DNA of 64,000 bases from positions 62,001 through 126,000 of the forward strand of contig JBDTRR010000008.1 in NCBI GenBank assembly GCA_039931615.1, given 5' to 3'. A model generated the notes under the pieces. It ran no database searches. It saw nothing but the letters and a program-made list of their open reading frames with translations, and was not told the origin of the DNA. Both the position numbers and the translations under genes were made by a program. Positions within the stretch are counted from its first letter, which is position 1. The number at the start of each line of letters is the position of its first letter. The stretch is from JAHFUI01 sp039931615 (GTDB lineage: Bacteria; Acidobacteriota; Vicinamibacteria; Vicinamibacterales; CAVVIG01). Below, one piece after another: positions 15,972-25,182 of the stretch.

Positions 15972-16038
15972 TCGTACGTGGCGTCCGACTTTAGTCGGAC
16001 CACGGAACAATCCGGCTGAAGCCGGATCCCACGTACGA
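15972..16038. repeat. Compound palindrome A: outer arms enclosing two hairpins
   Basis: Outer arms 15972-15981 and 16029-16038 are a perfect 10-bp inverted repeat. Inside are two perfect hairpins: 15983-15990/15993-16000 (GTCCGACT/AGTCGGAC, 2-base loop) and 16011-16017/16020-16026 (TCCGGCT/AGCCGGA, 2-base loop). The whole can fold as a three-way junction. On the minus strand it translates to VRLKSDATY, which reads into the hemoglobin frame. Confidence 0.8.
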
Positions 16039-16087
16039 GGGGGCGTGCCGCCCGACCTCGGCTCGTTCGTGGCGTCCGACACGTGTG

Positions 16088-16146
16088 GTCGTAGTGCAGA
16101 CCTTTTCAGGTCTGCCTGACGCGGCAGGCCGGAGGGCCTGCACGAC
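16088..16146. repeat. Compound palindrome B: same architecture as A
   Basis: Outer arms GTCGT (16088-16092) and ACGAC (16142-16146) enclose two perfect hairpins: 16096-16103/16108-16115 (GCAGACCT/AGGTCTGC) and 16124-16130/16135-16141 (GCAGGCC/GGCCTGC). The sequence differs from element A, but the plan of outer stem plus two hairpins is the same, pointing to a family of dispersed elements. Confidence 0.75.
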
Positions 16147-16219
16147 ATCGATTTTTACACGCTCTGCGTGAGGCCTGTCTTTTAAGCCTTCCCATCACGA
16201 TCCCTGGAACCCTTGAGAA

Positions 16220-16252
16220 CCGGAAACTTGACTCAATGAGTCAGGTTTCCGG
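16220..16252. repeat. 33-base near-perfect palindrome
   Basis: Bases 16220-16235 pair with 16237-16252 with one G.T pair; the centre is TGACTCAATGAGTCA. It lies in the same repeat-rich gap, between element B and the end of the TonB receptor gene. It could be a terminator, a protein-binding palindrome or a dispersed repeat. Confidence 0.7.
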
Positions 16253-16268
16253 GCTCGCAAGTGACCTA

Positions 16269-16306
16269 TAGCGGGCCGAGGCCCTGGCTGGGCCGGAGGC
16301 CCGCTA
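16269..16306 (-). terminator. Nested hairpin at the 3' end of the TonB receptor gene
   Basis: Outer arms 16269-16277/16298-16306 (TAGCGGGCC/GGCCCGCTA, 9 bp perfect) enclose an inner stem 16280-16284/16290-16294. One arm contains the receptor stop codon (16304-16306). Position and strength suggest a terminator for the minus-strand gene, but no T tract follows, and it may be another repeat copy. Confidence 0.5.
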
Positions 16307-19300
16307 GAAATCGAACGTGACGTGCAACCGCGCCAGCCGCGGCGCGGCGATGGCGGTCGGTGTCAGCCAGGCGGCGCCGTTGGTCCGCTGCTCGTAGGTC
16401 TGCTGATAGCTGGTGGTGTAGTTCGAGTTGAACAGGTTATAGAGGTCGACGCCGACGTCGGCCCGCCGGCCGCCGAACTTGAAGATTTTCGCAAACCGCA
16501 TGTCGACCAGGTTGATGCGCTGCAGCGTGTAGAGCTGGCCAGGATTCAGCAGGTTGACGGTCGTCGTGCCGGTGGCGAGCGCGTTGGCGGGCAGGCGCCC
16601 GAGCGACTCCGCGATGATGGTGTTCGGCACCACGTAGTTGGCGGCGAGCGACAGCCCGTTGGTGGCGACGCCGCCGCCGGGGGCGGTTTCGAGCGACCGC
16701 ATGCTGGCGCCGATCAGCACGGCGATCTTCGGCAGCGTGTACGAAGCGAGGCCGCGCAGCGAGGTCGACCACTTTTCGGTGACGTCGCACGAATCGACCC
16801 GCGCGGTGAGCAGCAGTTCGGGCAGCGCCCGGGTGACATTACAAATGTCGCGGACCGCGCGGCCGGTGCTGGTGCCGCCCTGCACGACCAGCCCGCCGGC
16901 CAGGCGCGCCGTGGCGGTGAAGTCGGCGCCGTGCCAGTAGGCGGTGCGTGCGTCGCCGTAGTCGGTTTCGCTCGTCATGTAGCTCTGCGAGCCGCGCGCC
17001 GCCGCCGCCGCCGTGATCGCGACGAATGACGCCGTGCTGCCGCCGCCCGGCAGGTTGTCGTGCTGGGGAATCGCGATGGCGTAGGTCTGGTAGTCTGCCG
17101 CAGTCGTCAGCACGTTGTCGGTGACGAAGAAGTTCCCCCACCACCGCCGGTTGTAACCGGCCTCGATCGAGAGCCGCGGCAGCAGCTCGTGCTGGACCGA
17201 CGCGCCGAACTGCTTGTCGTACGGCCGCACGCCCCAGCCGCCGAGAATGTCCGGATTGATGGTGGTGGTGTTCGGATTGGCGTTGCCGAAGTTCAGGTTG
17301 ACGCCGCCGAGCGCCGCGCACAGGTCGCCGCCGGCGGCGAGATTGTTCTGGGCCGCCGGGTTGAGCAGGTCGCAATCGACCTGGTAGTTGCCGTTGCCAT
17401 CGGTCCAGCCGCGCGGCAGGCTACCCGCGCCCGATCCGACGCGGGTGACGATCCGCGCCGCCGGATTGTTGGAGCTGTAGATCGCGTCGGAGGTGGCGGC
17501 TTCGACGTACTTGCCGAAGTTGACCTTGATTGCCGTCTTGCCGGTGCCGAACACGTCGTAGGCGAGCCCGACCCGCGGCGTGAGGTCGTTGTAGCCGCGG
17601 ACGCTGACCGTCCGATCGAAGGCAATCGGCTGCGGGTTGAATCGCGAGGTGCCGTCGGTGCCGTTGCCCTCCGCCGGCGCCCAGCTCGAGGCACGGTCGA
17701 ACCGCACGCCGCCCTGCACCGTCAGACGTCCGACCGTCCACTGGTCCTGCGCGTAGAAGCCGAGCGTCGCCGTGCGATCGTGCTGATTCCAGCGCGGTGA
17801 GAGGAAATACGAGACGTTGGTCGGGACCCCGTTGTTGAACGTGTAACGCAGCTGCGTGTGGTTCGGCACGCGTCCGTTGTGCACGGCCGTGAACGATCCC
17901 GTGTAGCCGACCTTCAGATTGTGGGCGCCGGTGACGTAGGACAGGGCGGCGCGCCAGGTCGAATTCAGGGCGTCGTTGTCGTTGAAACCGAAATCGAGCG
18001 GATCGAAGACGCCGCGATAGGAGAATTGCGGGCGCCCGTAGATGCCGGTCGTCTCGGTCACCGGCACCAGGTCCATCAGCCCGTCCGGCGCCGCCATGCC
18101 GAATCGCGCGTAGCCGTAGGCGAATCGCGAATAGCCGGCTTCAATCAGGGTGCGGCTGCTAATCGGTGCTGAATACGTGACCTGGGTCGTGTTGTAGGGA
18201 AAGTTGTGGTAGCCGGGAAACGCTTCCGGCGAGACGGTATCGGCGCCGAACGTCCGCCCGCTCCCAACCCAGCTGCTGCCCGCCTGCCGGCAGCCGTCGC
18301 CGCCTGCCATCAGTGAGGAGCCACCGCACCTCCGCTGGTAATCGTGCGAGAAGGTCACCCGGTTGCGCGGCGTGACCTGGGCGGTGAACCGGCCGGCATA
18401 GATCTTCCGCCCTTCCACCTGGCGTGCCTCGATCGACGGATCGGCGGCGTAGTCCCAGTGCGACGGATCGCCGGCATATCGGTTGGCGAAGATGCCGTCG
18501 ACCACCGCGGCGTTGGCCCAGCCGCGCACATTGGCGAAGAACCAGAAGCGATCGCGCAGGATCGGGCCGCCGAGGCTGCCGCTGGTGTCCCAGTTGGTCC
18601 GCAGGGTGGGCGGCTGGGTGATCCCGAGGCTGCGCAGCCGATCGTCGACATTGTTCGACGTCGCCCAATCGCCGGAGGTGCTGAAGAACGCCGAGCCGCG
18701 GAACTGGTTGCCGCCCGACTTGGGCACGATGTTGATGCTCGGCCCGCCGGTCTCCGCCTCGCCGAGTCCGCCCGAAATCAGCACCTGCATCTCCTGCGAG
18801 TTGGCGGTGTCGTAGGTGACGTCCGAGACGCCGCCGCCGCCGAAGGGGGCCGCGACCGCGAGGCCGTTGGTCATGACGCGCCCTTCGCCGCTGGCGCCGC
18901 CGTGCGCGGTGAAGAACATCATCACGGGGGTGGTCGGCGCCGTCGACGCACCCGCGCCCGCGACGCCGCCGATGTTGAGCGCCGGCACCGCGGCCAACGC
19001 GGAACCGTAGCCGCGCGTCGCCGGCAGGGTGCTCAGCGTCTCGGCGTTCAGGACGACCTCGCGCCGGACCGACTGCGTGTCGACCAGCGGTGATTCACCC
19101 GAGACAGTGACCGTTTCGGTCAGCCCGCCGACCCGCAGCTCGACGTTGACCGCGATGACGCCGGAACCCGACACCGCCAGGCCATCCCGGATCACGCTGC
19201 TGAAGCCGGTCAGCGCGAACGTCAGGACATAGGTGCCGGGCGTCAGATCGGTGATGCGGTACTGTCCGGTGCCATCGGTCACGACGGTCCGGGTCTTTTC

Positions 19301-19456
19301 AATCAGGGCGGGGCTGGACGCTTCCACAGTCACCCCGGGGAGGACGGCGGCGGACGGGTCGCGGACGACCCCTGCAATCGTTGCCTGGGCGAACACAACA
19401 CTCGGCAGCAGCAGAACCCCTGCCAGTGCCGCGGCTACTCTCACGATACGGTGCAT
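16304..19456 (-). CDS. TonB-dependent receptor, Oar-like with carboxypeptidase-regulatory-like domain
   Basis: A 1050-residue outer-membrane receptor. A signal peptide (RIVRVAAALAGVLLLPSVVFA) leads to a beta-sandwich CarboxypepD_reg-like domain (TIAGVVRDPSAAVLPGVTVEA to about residue 120), a plug region (VSGESPLVDTQS, then NIVPKSGGNQFRGSAFF) and a C-terminal barrel ending in HVTFDF with the terminal aromatic residue typical of outer-membrane proteins. This architecture is amplified in Acidobacteria and is thought to import oligosaccharides or other large nutrients with TonB energy. GGAGGAGTGGT precedes ATG 19456. No transporter or enzyme sits in an operon with it, so the substrate is unknown. 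Confidence 0.93.
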   Translation of the reverse strand: MHRIVRVAAALAGVLLLPSVVFAQATIAGVVRDPSAAVLPGVTVEASSPALIEKTRTVVTDGTGQYRITDLTPGTYVLTFALTGFSSVIRDGLAVSGSGVIAVNVELRVGGLTETVTVSGESPLVDTQSVRREVVLNAETLSTLPATRGYGSALAAVPALNIGGVAGAGASTAPTTPVMMFFTAHGGASGEGRVMTNGLAVAAPFGGGGVSDVTYDTANSQEMQVLISGGLGEAETGGPSINIVPKSGGNQFRGSAFFSTSGDWATSNNVDDRLRSLGITQPPTLRTNWDTSGSLGGPILRDRFWFFANVRGWANAAVVDGIFANRYAGDPSHWDYAADPSIEARQVEGRKIYAGRFTAQVTPRNRVTFSHDYQRRCGGSSLMAGGDGCRQAGSSWVGSGRTFGADTVSPEAFPGYHNFPYNTTQVTYSAPISSRTLIEAGYSRFAYGYARFGMAAPDGLMDLVPVTETTGIYGRPQFSYRGVFDPLDFGFNDNDALNSTWRAALSYVTGAHNLKVGYTGSFTAVHNGRVPNHTQLRYTFNNGVPTNVSYFLSPRWNQHDRTATLGFYAQDQWTVGRLTVQGGVRFDRASSWAPAEGNGTDGTSRFNPQPIAFDRTVSVRGYNDLTPRVGLAYDVFGTGKTAIKVNFGKYVEAATSDAIYSSNNPAARIVTRVGSGAGSLPRGWTDGNGNYQVDCDLLNPAAQNNLAAGGDLCAALGGVNLNFGNANPNTTTINPDILGGWGVRPYDKQFGASVQHELLPRLSIEAGYNRRWWGNFFVTDNVLTTAADYQTYAIAIPQHDNLPGGGSTASFVAITAAAAARGSQSYMTSETDYGDARTAYWHGADFTATARLAGGLVVQGGTSTGRAVRDICNVTRALPELLLTARVDSCDVTEKWSTSLRGLASYTLPKIAVLIGASMRSLETAPGGGVATNGLSLAANYVVPNTIIAESLGRLPANALATGTTTVNLLNPGQLYTLQRINLVDMRFAKIFKFGGRRADVGVDLYNLFNSNYTTSYQQTYEQRTNGAAWLTPTAIAAPRLARLHVTFDF

Positions 19457-19723
19457 ACCACTCCTCCGTCAGGCCTGGACCGGCCTTCGAACCCGGTCTT
19501 ACGTGAGCGGAGGCTATCACACCTTTTTGGCCTGGTGAGGCGGGGATCGGCCGGATCGGCGTCCGTATTCGGGCAGGAATTGGCGCGATCCGGAGAACTG
19601 GATCGGCCGCGCGTTTCATCCGATCCTCGAATCGGTCACAATCGTAGCGGGTCCCCTGCCGATTTCCGCGGCGGCCGGGTTCCCGATCGCGCGCCGGCGG
19701 CAACGCCGCTCAAGGGGGTGGGT

Positions 19724-20623
19724 TTGAAGGAGTTGATTCGCTTCGCGCTGGACCGGATGCCGTATGTGCGCGGCCTGCGTCAACTGGCGAGAAGCGCCGG
19801 CAGTTTCACGCCGGGACACTTTTATTCGCCGATCCCGACCAGCGCCGAGGTCGCGGCCCGTCTCGCGTCGATGGCCAGACCCGGCAGCGCCGTGCCAGGC
19901 GTCGACCTGAATACGTCCGGCCAGTTCGAGGTGCTGCAGGCGTATCAGGCGTTCTACGACGAACTGCCGTTTCCGGAGGAGAAGAGCCCGGACTTCCGCT
20001 ATTACTTCCGGCAAACGGTGTTCTGCTATGCCGACGCCATCTTCCTCTACAGCTTTCTCAGGCACGCCCAGCCGCGGCGGATCATCGAGGTGGGATCGGG
20101 ATTTTCGTCCGCCGTCATGCTCGATACCGTGGAGCGTTTTTTCACCCGCCCGCCCTCGATCACATTCGTCGAGCCCTACCCGATCAACCTCAGGCAGCTG
20201 CTGAAGCCGGCGGACTACAGCCATATCACCTTGATCGAAGACCGGGTCCAGAACGTGCCGATCGACACCTTCACCGCGCTGCAGGCCGGCGATCTCCTGT
20301 TCATCGATTCGAGCCATGTCGTGAAGTGCGGCAGCGATCTCCAGTTCCTGTTCTTCGAGGTGCTGCCGCACCTGCCGGTCGGCGTGTTCGTGCACTTCCA
20401 CGATGTCTTCGACGGCTTCGAGTATCCGGCCGAGTGGCTGCGCAAGGGCTGGTACTGGAACGAGGACTACATGCTGCGATCATTCCTGTCGTACAACGAT
20501 GCCTGGCGGATTCATCTGTTCGGCAACTACGCGGTACGTGCCTTCGAGACGTATCTGGCGGATAAAATGCCGCTCTGCCTGAAGAATCCCGGCGGCAGCC
20601 TGTACCTCCAACGGACTGCCTAG
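19724..20623 (+). CDS. Class I SAM-dependent methyltransferase (Methyltransf_24-like)
   Basis: A protein of about 299 residues. The Rossmann segment is PRRIIEVGSGFSSAVMLDTVERFF, followed by ITFVEPYPINLRQLL and the acidic LLFIDSSHVVKCGSDLQFLFF, then VHFHDVFDGFEYPAEWL. This is typical of methyltransferases in cell-surface glycan clusters. I chose the TTG at 19724 because AAGGGGG lies 5 bases upstream; no ATG is in a suitable place, and longer versions run into the promoter side of the TonB gene. The codons upstream of this point do not look coding. It may be the left border of the polysaccharide locus. Confidence 0.8.
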   Translation: MKELIRFALDRMPYVRGLRQLARSAGSFTPGHFYSPIPTSAEVAARLASMARPGSAVPGVDLNTSGQFEVLQAYQAFYDELPFPEEKSPDFRYYFRQTVFCYADAIFLYSFLRHAQPRRIIEVGSGFSSAVMLDTVERFFTRPPSITFVEPYPINLRQLLKPADYSHITLIEDRVQNVPIDTFTALQAGDLLFIDSSHVVKCGSDLQFLFFEVLPHLPVGVFVHFHDVFDGFEYPAEWLRKGWYWNEDYMLRSFLSYNDAWRIHLFGNYAVRAFETYLADKMPLCLKNPGGSLYLQRTA

Positions 20624-21157
20624 CGCAGGCGCAGCGGGCGTCCCACGGACCAGGGAACGCGGCCTGGATCGGTCGCCGCCACGCGGGACTGGCGTGTTCT
20701 CCCAGCCTCCGGCCTCCAATCGCTTTACCCGGTCGCCCGCTCGAGCCGCCGCTTTGAAACCGATGACCGCCGGCGGACCGGTGCCGTCGCTTCGAGCCCG
20801 ATCACGGCACGGTTGACATTACGGCCGAATTTGGCCCAAGATGACTGACGGCCCGAATGTTCGATTGGCGTCTCCAATAGACCAGAAAGTCCGTTACATG
20901 GCGTTGACAGCAACGACGTCGAGACGACGATACACGACATTATCGTCATTCGCAAAGTGACTTAAAGGGCATCTACTGACGCCGCCCGGGCTGGATGAGT
21001 CAGAGGCGCGGTGATGTTGCCCACGATCGAACGCGTCGTGTTGGTTTTGCTCCGAACGTTCGTTGTAATCCATGAACGTCGGTGCAACGTAGAGTGGGTG
21101 ATTGTTCGGTGTTCGAACCGCTGATTTCGGCTCGACTCTTCTTCGGCAGGACCAACC
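20624..21157. other. 534-base gene-free region ahead of the polysaccharide locus
   Basis: No convincing gene on either strand, and the second half is less GC-rich than the neighbours. Two perfect TTGACA hexamers (20813-20818 and 20904-20909) could be -35 boxes for the CapD-like gene, but the -10 candidates (CAAGAT at 20838, GATACA near 20929) are weak. A CGAACGTTCG palindrome lies at 21053-21062. This is the likely regulatory region of the rightward block. Confidence 0.4.
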
Positions 21158-23377
21158 ATGAGTGCGCTGAAACGGCCCGTTCCTCTGAGGCTTTCGTGGC
21201 ATTCGGTCCTTCACTGGTGGTCGCGCATGTGGGTTGAGGAGTTTGTCCGCGCCCGGGCGGCGACCAGCCGAACCGCGCGCTGGTTCCGTAATCTGGACGT
21301 CGACTCCGGCGACCGGCTGTGGGCGCGGCTGCATTCCCTCTCCAGGCTCAAACGGCTGTCGATCATCGCGCTGTTCGACCTGGCCGTGATTCCGACCGCG
21401 ACCTATCTGGCATTCTGGTTACGGTTCGACGGAGACATTCCTTCGGCCTACCTCATCCCGTATATCCAGACGCTGCCCTGGCTGCTCGCCATCCGCGGCT
21501 TGACGTTCCTCCCCTTCGGGCTTTACGGCGGTCTCTTGCGCTATACCGGCGTCTGGGACCTGTCACGCATCGTGCTCGCGGTCGTCACCAGCAGCCTGCT
21601 GCTGCACGTCTTCGTCTACAACGAGCTCGGACCGGGCGTCTACCCGCGCTCGATCGTGATCATCGACTCGCTGCTGCTGGTCTTTTTCCTCGGGGGCGCA
21701 CGCCTGCTCTGGCGGATCATGCCTCTCCTGGTGCGGACCAAGCCCGGCCGCCCCGTGCTGATCATCGGAGCGGGTGACGCCGGCGACATGATCGTCCGCG
21801 AAATGCGGAAAAGCGGCATCTACCATCCGGTCGGTTTCATCGACGACGACCGGTCGAAGTTCGGGCGGACGATTCATGGCGTCAAGGTGCTCGGCACCCG
21901 GATCGATCTCCCCCGCGTTGTCGCCGCAACCGGTGCACGGGAGGCCCTGGTGGCCATCCCCAGCGCGACGCCGGCGACGGTGCGCGGTTTCGTCGGTTTG
22001 CTGGAAGACTTCAAGATCCCGATCACCACGCTGCCCAGCCTGTCGCAGCTGGTCAACGGCCAGGTCCGGGTCAAACAGATTCGTCCGCTGGCGATCGAGG
22101 ATCTGCTGCCGCGCAGCAAGGTGGCGCTGAACACCGAGGACGGCCGCCGGCTGGTCAAAGGCAAACGCGTCCTCGTGACCGGGGCGGGAGGCTCAATCGG
22201 CTCGGAACTCTGCCGACAGATCGGCGCGCTCGAACCGGCGGAGTTGATTCTCTACGAGCGCTATGAGAACAGCCTCTACGCCATCACCAACGATCTCGCC
22301 GACCGCGGCGTCCAGGCGGCGGTCCACAGCGTCATCGGCGACGTGACGGATGCGGCGCGAACCGCGGCAGTGTTCGAACAGCACCGGCCGCACCTGGTCT
22401 TCCATGCCGCCGCGCACAAGCACGTCCCGCTGATGGAGGCCAATCCCTGCGAGGCGATCAAGAACAACGTCGTCGGCACCCGCATCGTCGCCGAGATGTC
22501 GCGCGACTACGGCGCCGAACGGTTCGTGCTGGTCTCCACCGACAAGGCGGTCAACCCGTCGAGCGTGATGGGGGCGAGCAAGCGTGTGGCCGAGCTGATC
22601 GTGCAGGCGATCGGCCGTGATGCCGGCAGCACCCTGTTCGTCACCGTCCGGTTCGGCAACGTGCTCGGCAGCAACGGCAGCGTCATTCCGCGGATGCTGG
22701 ACCAGATTCGCGCCGGTGGTCCGGTCACCGTGACCGATCCCGAGATTCGCCGCTATTTCATGCTGATCCCGGAAGCAGCCCAACTGGTGCTGCAGGCCGC
22801 GGTCTTCGCGCACGATCGAGCGACGTTCGTGCTGGACATGGGCGAACAGATCAAGGTGCTGGATGTCGCCAGGAACCTGATTCGTCTGTCCGGTTTCGTC
22901 CCTGACGAAGAGATCCCGATCACCATCATCGGCTTGCGTCCAGGAGAGAAGCTGTTCGAGGAACTGGTCGGCAAGGGCGAGGAGCTCGAGCCGGCCGGGA
23001 TGGAAAAGATCTTCCGGGTGCGGGATACGCCCGATTTCGATCGCGAGCTGCTGGCCGCACAGATCGGGGCCCTGATCGGCGCGGCGGCCATCGGCCGCGC
23101 GAAGGACGTTCTCCAGCACCTCCGTCGCATCGTGCCCAGCTTCAACCCCGACGTCGTGCTGGCGCCGGTGTCGGTGTCGCCTGAGCAATTGCCAGATGGT
23201 TCACGGCGCCGGGCCGTCCTACCTCCCAGTGCCGCGCCGAGCAGCCTGCCGGTCTACGGCGAAGCGCTCGCCAGCGGCCGAACGTCTCCCTCGCGAGGGA
23301 CCGCGGTTCGTTCGGGATCGCCGAGCTTTGCCGATCCGGAATCCTGGTCGCCGCCGGCGAGCGCGTCCTCACGCTGA
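21158..23377 (+). CDS. CapD/PglF/WbpM-type membrane nucleotide-sugar 4,6-dehydratase
   Basis: A 739-residue inner-membrane enzyme that probably converts UDP-GlcNAc (or a related UDP-sugar) to a 4-keto-6-deoxy sugar for surface glycan synthesis. About four membrane helices span residues 65-200, then a first Rossmann domain (PVLIIGAGDAGDMIVREM) and the catalytic extended SDR domain (VLVTGAGGSIGSELCRQIG). HAAAHKHVPLME, LVSTDKAVNPSSVMGASKR (the SDK/MxxxK form that replaces YxxxK) and RFGNVLGSNGSVIP are diagnostic. The C-terminal 70 or so residues form an unusual Ser/Pro/Ala/Arg-rich tail. It starts the rightward block of the locus and is followed by a hairpin terminator. Confidence 0.94.
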   Translation: MSALKRPVPLRLSWHSVLHWWSRMWVEEFVRARAATSRTARWFRNLDVDSGDRLWARLHSLSRLKRLSIIALFDLAVIPTATYLAFWLRFDGDIPSAYLIPYIQTLPWLLAIRGLTFLPFGLYGGLLRYTGVWDLSRIVLAVVTSSLLLHVFVYNELGPGVYPRSIVIIDSLLLVFFLGGARLLWRIMPLLVRTKPGRPVLIIGAGDAGDMIVREMRKSGIYHPVGFIDDDRSKFGRTIHGVKVLGTRIDLPRVVAATGAREALVAIPSATPATVRGFVGLLEDFKIPITTLPSLSQLVNGQVRVKQIRPLAIEDLLPRSKVALNTEDGRRLVKGKRVLVTGAGGSIGSELCRQIGALEPAELILYERYENSLYAITNDLADRGVQAAVHSVIGDVTDAARTAAVFEQHRPHLVFHAAAHKHVPLMEANPCEAIKNNVVGTRIVAEMSRDYGAERFVLVSTDKAVNPSSVMGASKRVAELIVQAIGRDAGSTLFVTVRFGNVLGSNGSVIPRMLDQIRAGGPVTVTDPEIRRYFMLIPEAAQLVLQAAVFAHDRATFVLDMGEQIKVLDVARNLIRLSGFVPDEEIPITIIGLRPGEKLFEELVGKGEELEPAGMEKIFRVRDTPDFDRELLAAQIGALIGAAAIGRAKDVLQHLRRIVPSFNPDVVLAPVSVSPEQLPDGSRRRAVLPPSAAPSSLPVYGEALASGRTSPSRGTAVRSGSPSFADPESWSPPASASSR

Positions 23378-23402
23378 TCCTCATCACGCTTTTCTAGCCG
23401 GG

Positions 23403-23427
23403 AATCGCCGCACTCACGCGGCGGTTT
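23403..23427 (+). terminator. Stem-loop terminator after the CapD-like gene
   Basis: AATCGCCGC (23403-23411) pairs over 9 positions (one G.T) with GCGGCGGTT (23418-23426) around a six-base loop, followed by a short T run. It lies 26 bases after the stop codon and separates the CapD-like gene from the SGNH-like gene. Confidence 0.5.
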
Positions 23428-23580
23428 CGTCCACGCGCTTCACGCGTCGGCACTGACGTCCCTCCTCGCTGGTTCGTCTTGCGGCGGCGCCGAACGGCTG
23501 CGTCCGCAGCTGTCGAGCTTCGTGTTTAGTCCGTTTCCGGATGGCCGCATTTTTTCATACGGATCCGCGAGTGCAGTGAA

Positions 23581-25056
23581 ATGATACGCCGAAACAACCG
23601 TCTCTTCGCGGATACTCTGGCGAATGGCGTGCTGCTCAGCGGAGGCATCCTCGCGCTTTGGGCGCTGTGGCACCAATTCTACCCGTCTGGCTGGAGTGGC
23701 CCGCAGCCGCTCATGTCGCCGACCGCGTGGGGAAAATCCGCCGTGATGTCTGCCAGCCTGGCCGCTTTCTTTATTGCGTCCTTACGATTGCGACCAGCGC
23801 TCAGGCGAGCGGTTGCCGGCGTCTGCTGTTCGGTGCTGGCAGTCCTCTACGCAATAGAGATCGTTCTCGCCAACACAGCCCTGGGGCCCGGGGCGAATGT
23901 GCCCTTCTGGGGCATCGACCGGGCATCTCCTCAGATGAAGAAAGAAATCGCGATCCTGGCAGCGAAATTCGGTGCGTCGGTCGACGCCAGAGAGCGCATC
24001 GAGGTTCTCGACGACTCCCGTCAGCGAGGCGTCGACATGGTCCCAGCGGTCATGCTCAGTGATGTGATGAGCGATGTCGGCAGCGCCCTGTCCATCGAGT
24101 CGGGTAAAGTCGATGAGCTGCTGCCTCTCGGCGCCGTGTCGAGTATTTACACCCTGCTGTGTAATGAATCAGGTCAGTTTGTCGGATACACGAGCGATGA
24201 ACGAGGCTTCCGCAATCCGAGCGGGATCTGGAGTTCGGCTCATGCCGATATTGCGGTGGTCGGACAATCGTTCGCTCAGGGTTATTGTGTTCCGGACGGG
24301 CAGGGGTTTGTCGACCTGCTCCGGACGCGGCGGCAGGTGGTGCTGAATCTCGGCACGTCCGGTCAGGGCTTCCTGCTCCAATTGGCCGCCATCAAGGAGT
24401 ATCTGCCGCGCTACGCGCCGACCACTGTCCTGTGGATTTACACAGAGGGGATCGATCTTGCCGATTTGCACAACGAATTGGCGCATCCGATGTCGAGGCG
24501 TTATCTGGATCCGGCATTCAACCAGAATCTGATCAACCGGCAGCCGGAGATCGACCATGCCCTGCGGCGGGTTCTCGCCGGCATCGAAACCCGAGAGCGT
24601 CAACCGCATCCGACGGCTCCGCCCTCCTCGACAATCGAGCAGGTGCTGCCGATCGTCAAGCTGTGGAGCCTGCGGACCAAGGTGGAACTGGCGTTTGGAC
24701 TCAATCGCGAACAGCCAGAGCTGCAGGCCTTGCTCGAACCGACGCCGGACAGCTATTTCAGCGGTGTTCTGAGGCAGGCTCGGACGGTCACCAGTAGCTG
24801 GGGCGGAACGCTCTACTTCGTTTATCTCCCCGGTTGGGATCGTTATCGAAACCGGGCGACCGCCGCGGAACGGGAACGCGCCAAGGTGCTGAGCCTGGTC
24901 AACGCGCTTGGTATTCCCGTCATCGATGTTCATCCCTCGTTCCAGGCAGAGCGGGACCCCCTCTCACTGTTTCCATTCCGGAAGTTCGGTCATTACAACG
25001 AGCGCGGTAATCAGGTCGTCGCCGAAGCGATCGTCAAGTCGATATTTGGCACCTAG
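23581..25056 (+). CDS. Membrane-anchored SGNH-like protein, probable pseudoenzyme
   Basis: A 491-residue protein with three N-terminal membrane helices (about 13-30, 52-68, 76-95) and a large extracytoplasmic SGNH-like domain. It is clearly paralogous to the protein at 29134-30645: shared blocks include TLLCNESGQFVGYTSDERGF, the serine block, LNLGTSGQGFLLQL and SLFPFRKFGHYNERGNQVVAEA. The serine block reads GQSFAQGYCV (Q229 S230) instead of GDS, and the block-III Asn is replaced (EGID, I291) where the paralogue has EGND. Two of the family signatures are therefore lost. Such proteins often add or remove acetyl groups on polysaccharides; this copy may only bind or regulate. Confidence 0.8.
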   Translation: MIRRNNRLFADTLANGVLLSGGILALWALWHQFYPSGWSGPQPLMSPTAWGKSAVMSASLAAFFIASLRLRPALRRAVAGVCCSVLAVLYAIEIVLANTALGPGANVPFWGIDRASPQMKKEIAILAAKFGASVDARERIEVLDDSRQRGVDMVPAVMLSDVMSDVGSALSIESGKVDELLPLGAVSSIYTLLCNESGQFVGYTSDERGFRNPSGIWSSAHADIAVVGQSFAQGYCVPDGQGFVDLLRTRRQVVLNLGTSGQGFLLQLAAIKEYLPRYAPTTVLWIYTEGIDLADLHNELAHPMSRRYLDPAFNQNLINRQPEIDHALRRVLAGIETRERQPHPTAPPSSTIEQVLPIVKLWSLRTKVELAFGLNREQPELQALLEPTPDSYFSGVLRQARTVTSSWGGTLYFVYLPGWDRYRNRATAAERERAKVLSLVNALGIPVIDVHPSFQAERDPLSLFPFRKFGHYNERGNQVVAEAIVKSIFGT

Positions 25057-25182
25057 CTTGTATGGTGGAGTCACCGTAAGAAGGTCGATTTCTGGCCATT
25101 GCAATTCGGACTGCCGCGTCGGATCTGTCGGTTGCCGGAGATGGCTCGACCTCCAGCGCACCCGGAGCAGAACCGTCGTCGG

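Larger units (their letters stand above)
15959..16303. other. Gene-free gap filled with palindromic repeats
   Basis: About 345 bases between the hemoglobin gene and the TonB receptor gene. It holds palindromes A, B, the 33-base palindrome and the terminal hairpin, listed separately, plus a weaker AGGC/GCCT stem near 16171-16188. No open frame here looks like a gene. Confidence 0.7.

Noticed and set aside
15972..16038. tRNA-like cloverleaf at palindrome A
   Set aside because: It folds as a three-way junction but lacks the T-loop and anticodon features and has only 2-base loops.
15972..16146. CRISPR array in the repeat-rich gap
   Set aside because: The elements are palindromes of differing sequence and spacing, not direct repeats with uniform spacers, and there are no cas genes.
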